Shown: positions 5,391-6,326 of the stretch, one piece after another
Position numbering within the stretch: the stretch's first letter is position 1
How the letters are laid out: the number at the start of each line of letters is the position of its first letter
DNA from: Rhizobiaceae bacterium
GTDB lineage: Bacteria > Pseudomonadota > Alphaproteobacteria > Rhizobiales > Rhizobiaceae
DNA length: 6,326 nt
Reading direction: 5' to 3'
Assembly (NCBI GenBank): GCA_016764155.1
Contig: JAESSK010000287.1
Location: 2,246-8,571, forward strand
Notes under the pieces: generated by a model
Databases searched by the model: none
Told to the model about the DNA's origin: nothing
Seen by the model: only the letters and a program-made list of their open reading frames with translations
Program-made: the position numbers and the translations under genes

Positions 5391-5448
5391 GTTCGTTCCT
5401 TCACGAACGTGGCCTTAGGCTGGAAACTGTGACGGCGTCTTCGCGCCG
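5391..5448 (-). terminator. Candidate terminator hairpins after the monooxygenase gene
   Basis: Two hairpins follow the stop on the minus strand: CGGCG-CGAAGA-CGCCG (5433-5448) and GTTCGT-GAAGGA-ACGAAC (5391-5408). The second is followed seven bases later by TTTTT. Neither has an immediate T-run, but together they are a plausible end of the upstream transcript. Confidence 0.35.
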
Positions 5449-5457
5449 ATCTCTTAG

Positions 5458-6326
5458 TCACATTGCGTTAATTTTCTCGACCACATCATAATCGTATATG
5501 GATTTTCGAAATGTTGCATGGGCCGTTATTTCTGCGTCGCGTACGGCAAGGTCTGCGCACATGGAATCGTAACGCAATCCATTTTTTCTTGCGTTTGCCT
5601 GAACATCGGAAACCCGCTGCAATCTGAAGTTTTGATAAGTATCAAGCGCCTGTGAAAAATCGTCAGAGGCGGTCTTCGACAAGATCATGGCGAGTGCCAT
5701 TCCGTCTTCTATAGACTGGTTTGCACCCTGACCAAGATGGGGCAGCATTGCGTGGGCTGCGTCTCCTAGCAGAGCAAGCCGGCCATTTACCCAGTGATCG
5801 AGAGGGTCGCGATCGAACAGGCCCCAGCGGAACGTTTTATCCACATGGGTTAACAATTCAACCAGCTTTTCATCCCAACCCAAGAACTCAGCGCGGAGCA
5901 TATCTGGATCACCCGGCTCGGACCAGGATTCGCGCTCCGCAACATTTGCCGAAACAAATCCGACGAAATTGATCAGCTTTCCTGCACGAAGGGGAAATAC
6001 CAGAAAGTGCTTTTTCTCACCGAGCCACATTTGCCATCTATCCATAGGCCAATCGGGCATCTTCTCATGGGGAACAACGCCACGATATACCAGTGAACCG
6101 GAATATACCGGCTCAGCAGGCGGTACGACATGGGGTTGTAACGCTGAGTGAATACCATCGGCGGCGATCACAATATCCGCGTCAATTTTTGTGCCGTCCG
6201 ACAAGGTAACCCCCTGAACACGCCCATCTTTCTGGCGTATTGCCGAAACTTCCGTGTTGAACATAAATTCCGCACCTGCCGCCACAGCCGCCTGCTGCGC
6301 ATTACGCGCACTTAGTTTCGGGTCAC
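5458..6326 (-). CDS. Class A FAD-dependent aromatic monooxygenase, salicylate hydroxylase type (N-terminus missing)
   Basis: Flavoprotein hydroxylase that would use NAD(P)H and O2 to hydroxylate an aromatic acid in the cytosol. The frame is open to the right edge, so about 288 C-terminal residues are seen from DPKLSARN; typical members have near 400, and the N-terminal GxGxxG FAD-binding fold lies outside. Visible signatures, counted from the edge: the DG motif ADIVIAADGIHS (about 49-60), which binds FAD and NAD(P)H, and the GD motif LLGDAAHAMLPHLGQGANQSIEDG (about 185-208), which contacts the FAD ribose and pyrophosphate. FRWGLFDRDPLDHW just before the GD motif is typical of the salicylate / 3-hydroxybenzoate / 6-hydroxynicotinate hydroxylase group. 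The apparent GTG start at 6285 is internal and not used. The true substrate cannot be told. It lies 184 bp upstream of the LacI-family gene with candidate terminators between, so it is probably a separate transcript. Confidence 0.9.
   Translation of the reverse strand, partial: DPKLSARNAQQAAVAAGAEFMFNTEVSAIRQKDGRVQGVTLSDGTKIDADIVIAADGIHSALQPHVVPPAEPVYSGSLVYRGVVPHEKMPDWPMDRWQMWLGEKKHFLVFPLRAGKLINFVGFVSANVAERESWSEPGDPDMLRAEFLGWDEKLVELLTHVDKTFRWGLFDRDPLDHWVNGRLALLGDAAHAMLPHLGQGANQSIEDGMALAMILSKTASDDFSQALDTYQNFRLQRVSDVQANARKNGLRYDSMCADLAVRDAEITAHATFRKSIYDYDVVEKINAM

Noticed and set aside
1..6326. Mobile elements, CRISPR arrays, tRNA or rRNA genes
   Set aside because: No transposase-like frame, spaced repeat series, terminal repeats or cloverleaf-like sequence was seen on either strand.

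Overview
The window reads as a chromosomal segment of an alphaproteobacterium, most likely a Rhizobiales/Rhodobacterales-type heterotroph. This rests on family resemblance: the GAPDH S-loop and active-site wording (IHSYTGDQPT, DLYRARAAALSMIPTSTG), an ATP-type PEP carboxykinase, and a Peripla_BP_6 solute-binding protein. By eye the base composition is moderate to low in GC. No mobile element, tRNA, rRNA or CRISPR array was recognised. All six genes lie on the minus strand, so transcription runs from high to low coordinates.

In transcription order the window holds: the C-terminal ~288 residues of a class A flavoprotein (FAD) monooxygenase of the salicylate hydroxylase type, cut by the right edge; a LacI-family repressor; a glyceraldehyde-3-phosphate dehydrogenase (gap); an ATP-dependent PEP carboxykinase (pckA) broken by a one-base frameshift in an A6 run near its N-terminus; a small DUF454/YbaN-type inner-membrane protein; and the N-terminal ~230 residues of a periplasmic solute-binding protein of a branched-chain-amino-acid/aromatic-type ABC importer, cut by the left edge.

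The most informative part is the block lacI - gap - pckA. The gap promoter has a perfect TATAAT -10 and carries two identical perfect 14-bp palindromes (TGAATACGTATTCA). Their centres are 25 bp apart; one lies over the -35/-10 spacer and the other over the expected transcription start. They have the central CpG and TG...CA ends expected of a LacI-family operator, and the LacI-family gene is the adjacent upstream gene. The GAPDH has lost the Asp that normally selects NAD (Asp to Ala) and has Arg-Arg where NAD enzymes have Leu-Pro. This suggests an NADP-using enzyme comparable in role to the gluconeogenic GapB of Bacillus. With PEP carboxykinase next door, the block looks like a locally controlled gluconeogenesis module, turned on when carbon enters through the TCA cycle.

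The flanking monooxygenase and ABC binding protein would fit uptake and breakdown of aromatic or organic acids, which require gluconeogenesis, but that link is inference from proximity. The intergenic gaps (about 220, 84, 113, 152 and 184 bp) hold several further dyads, described as candidate operators, weak terminators or leader hairpins. No gap exceeds 300 bp.
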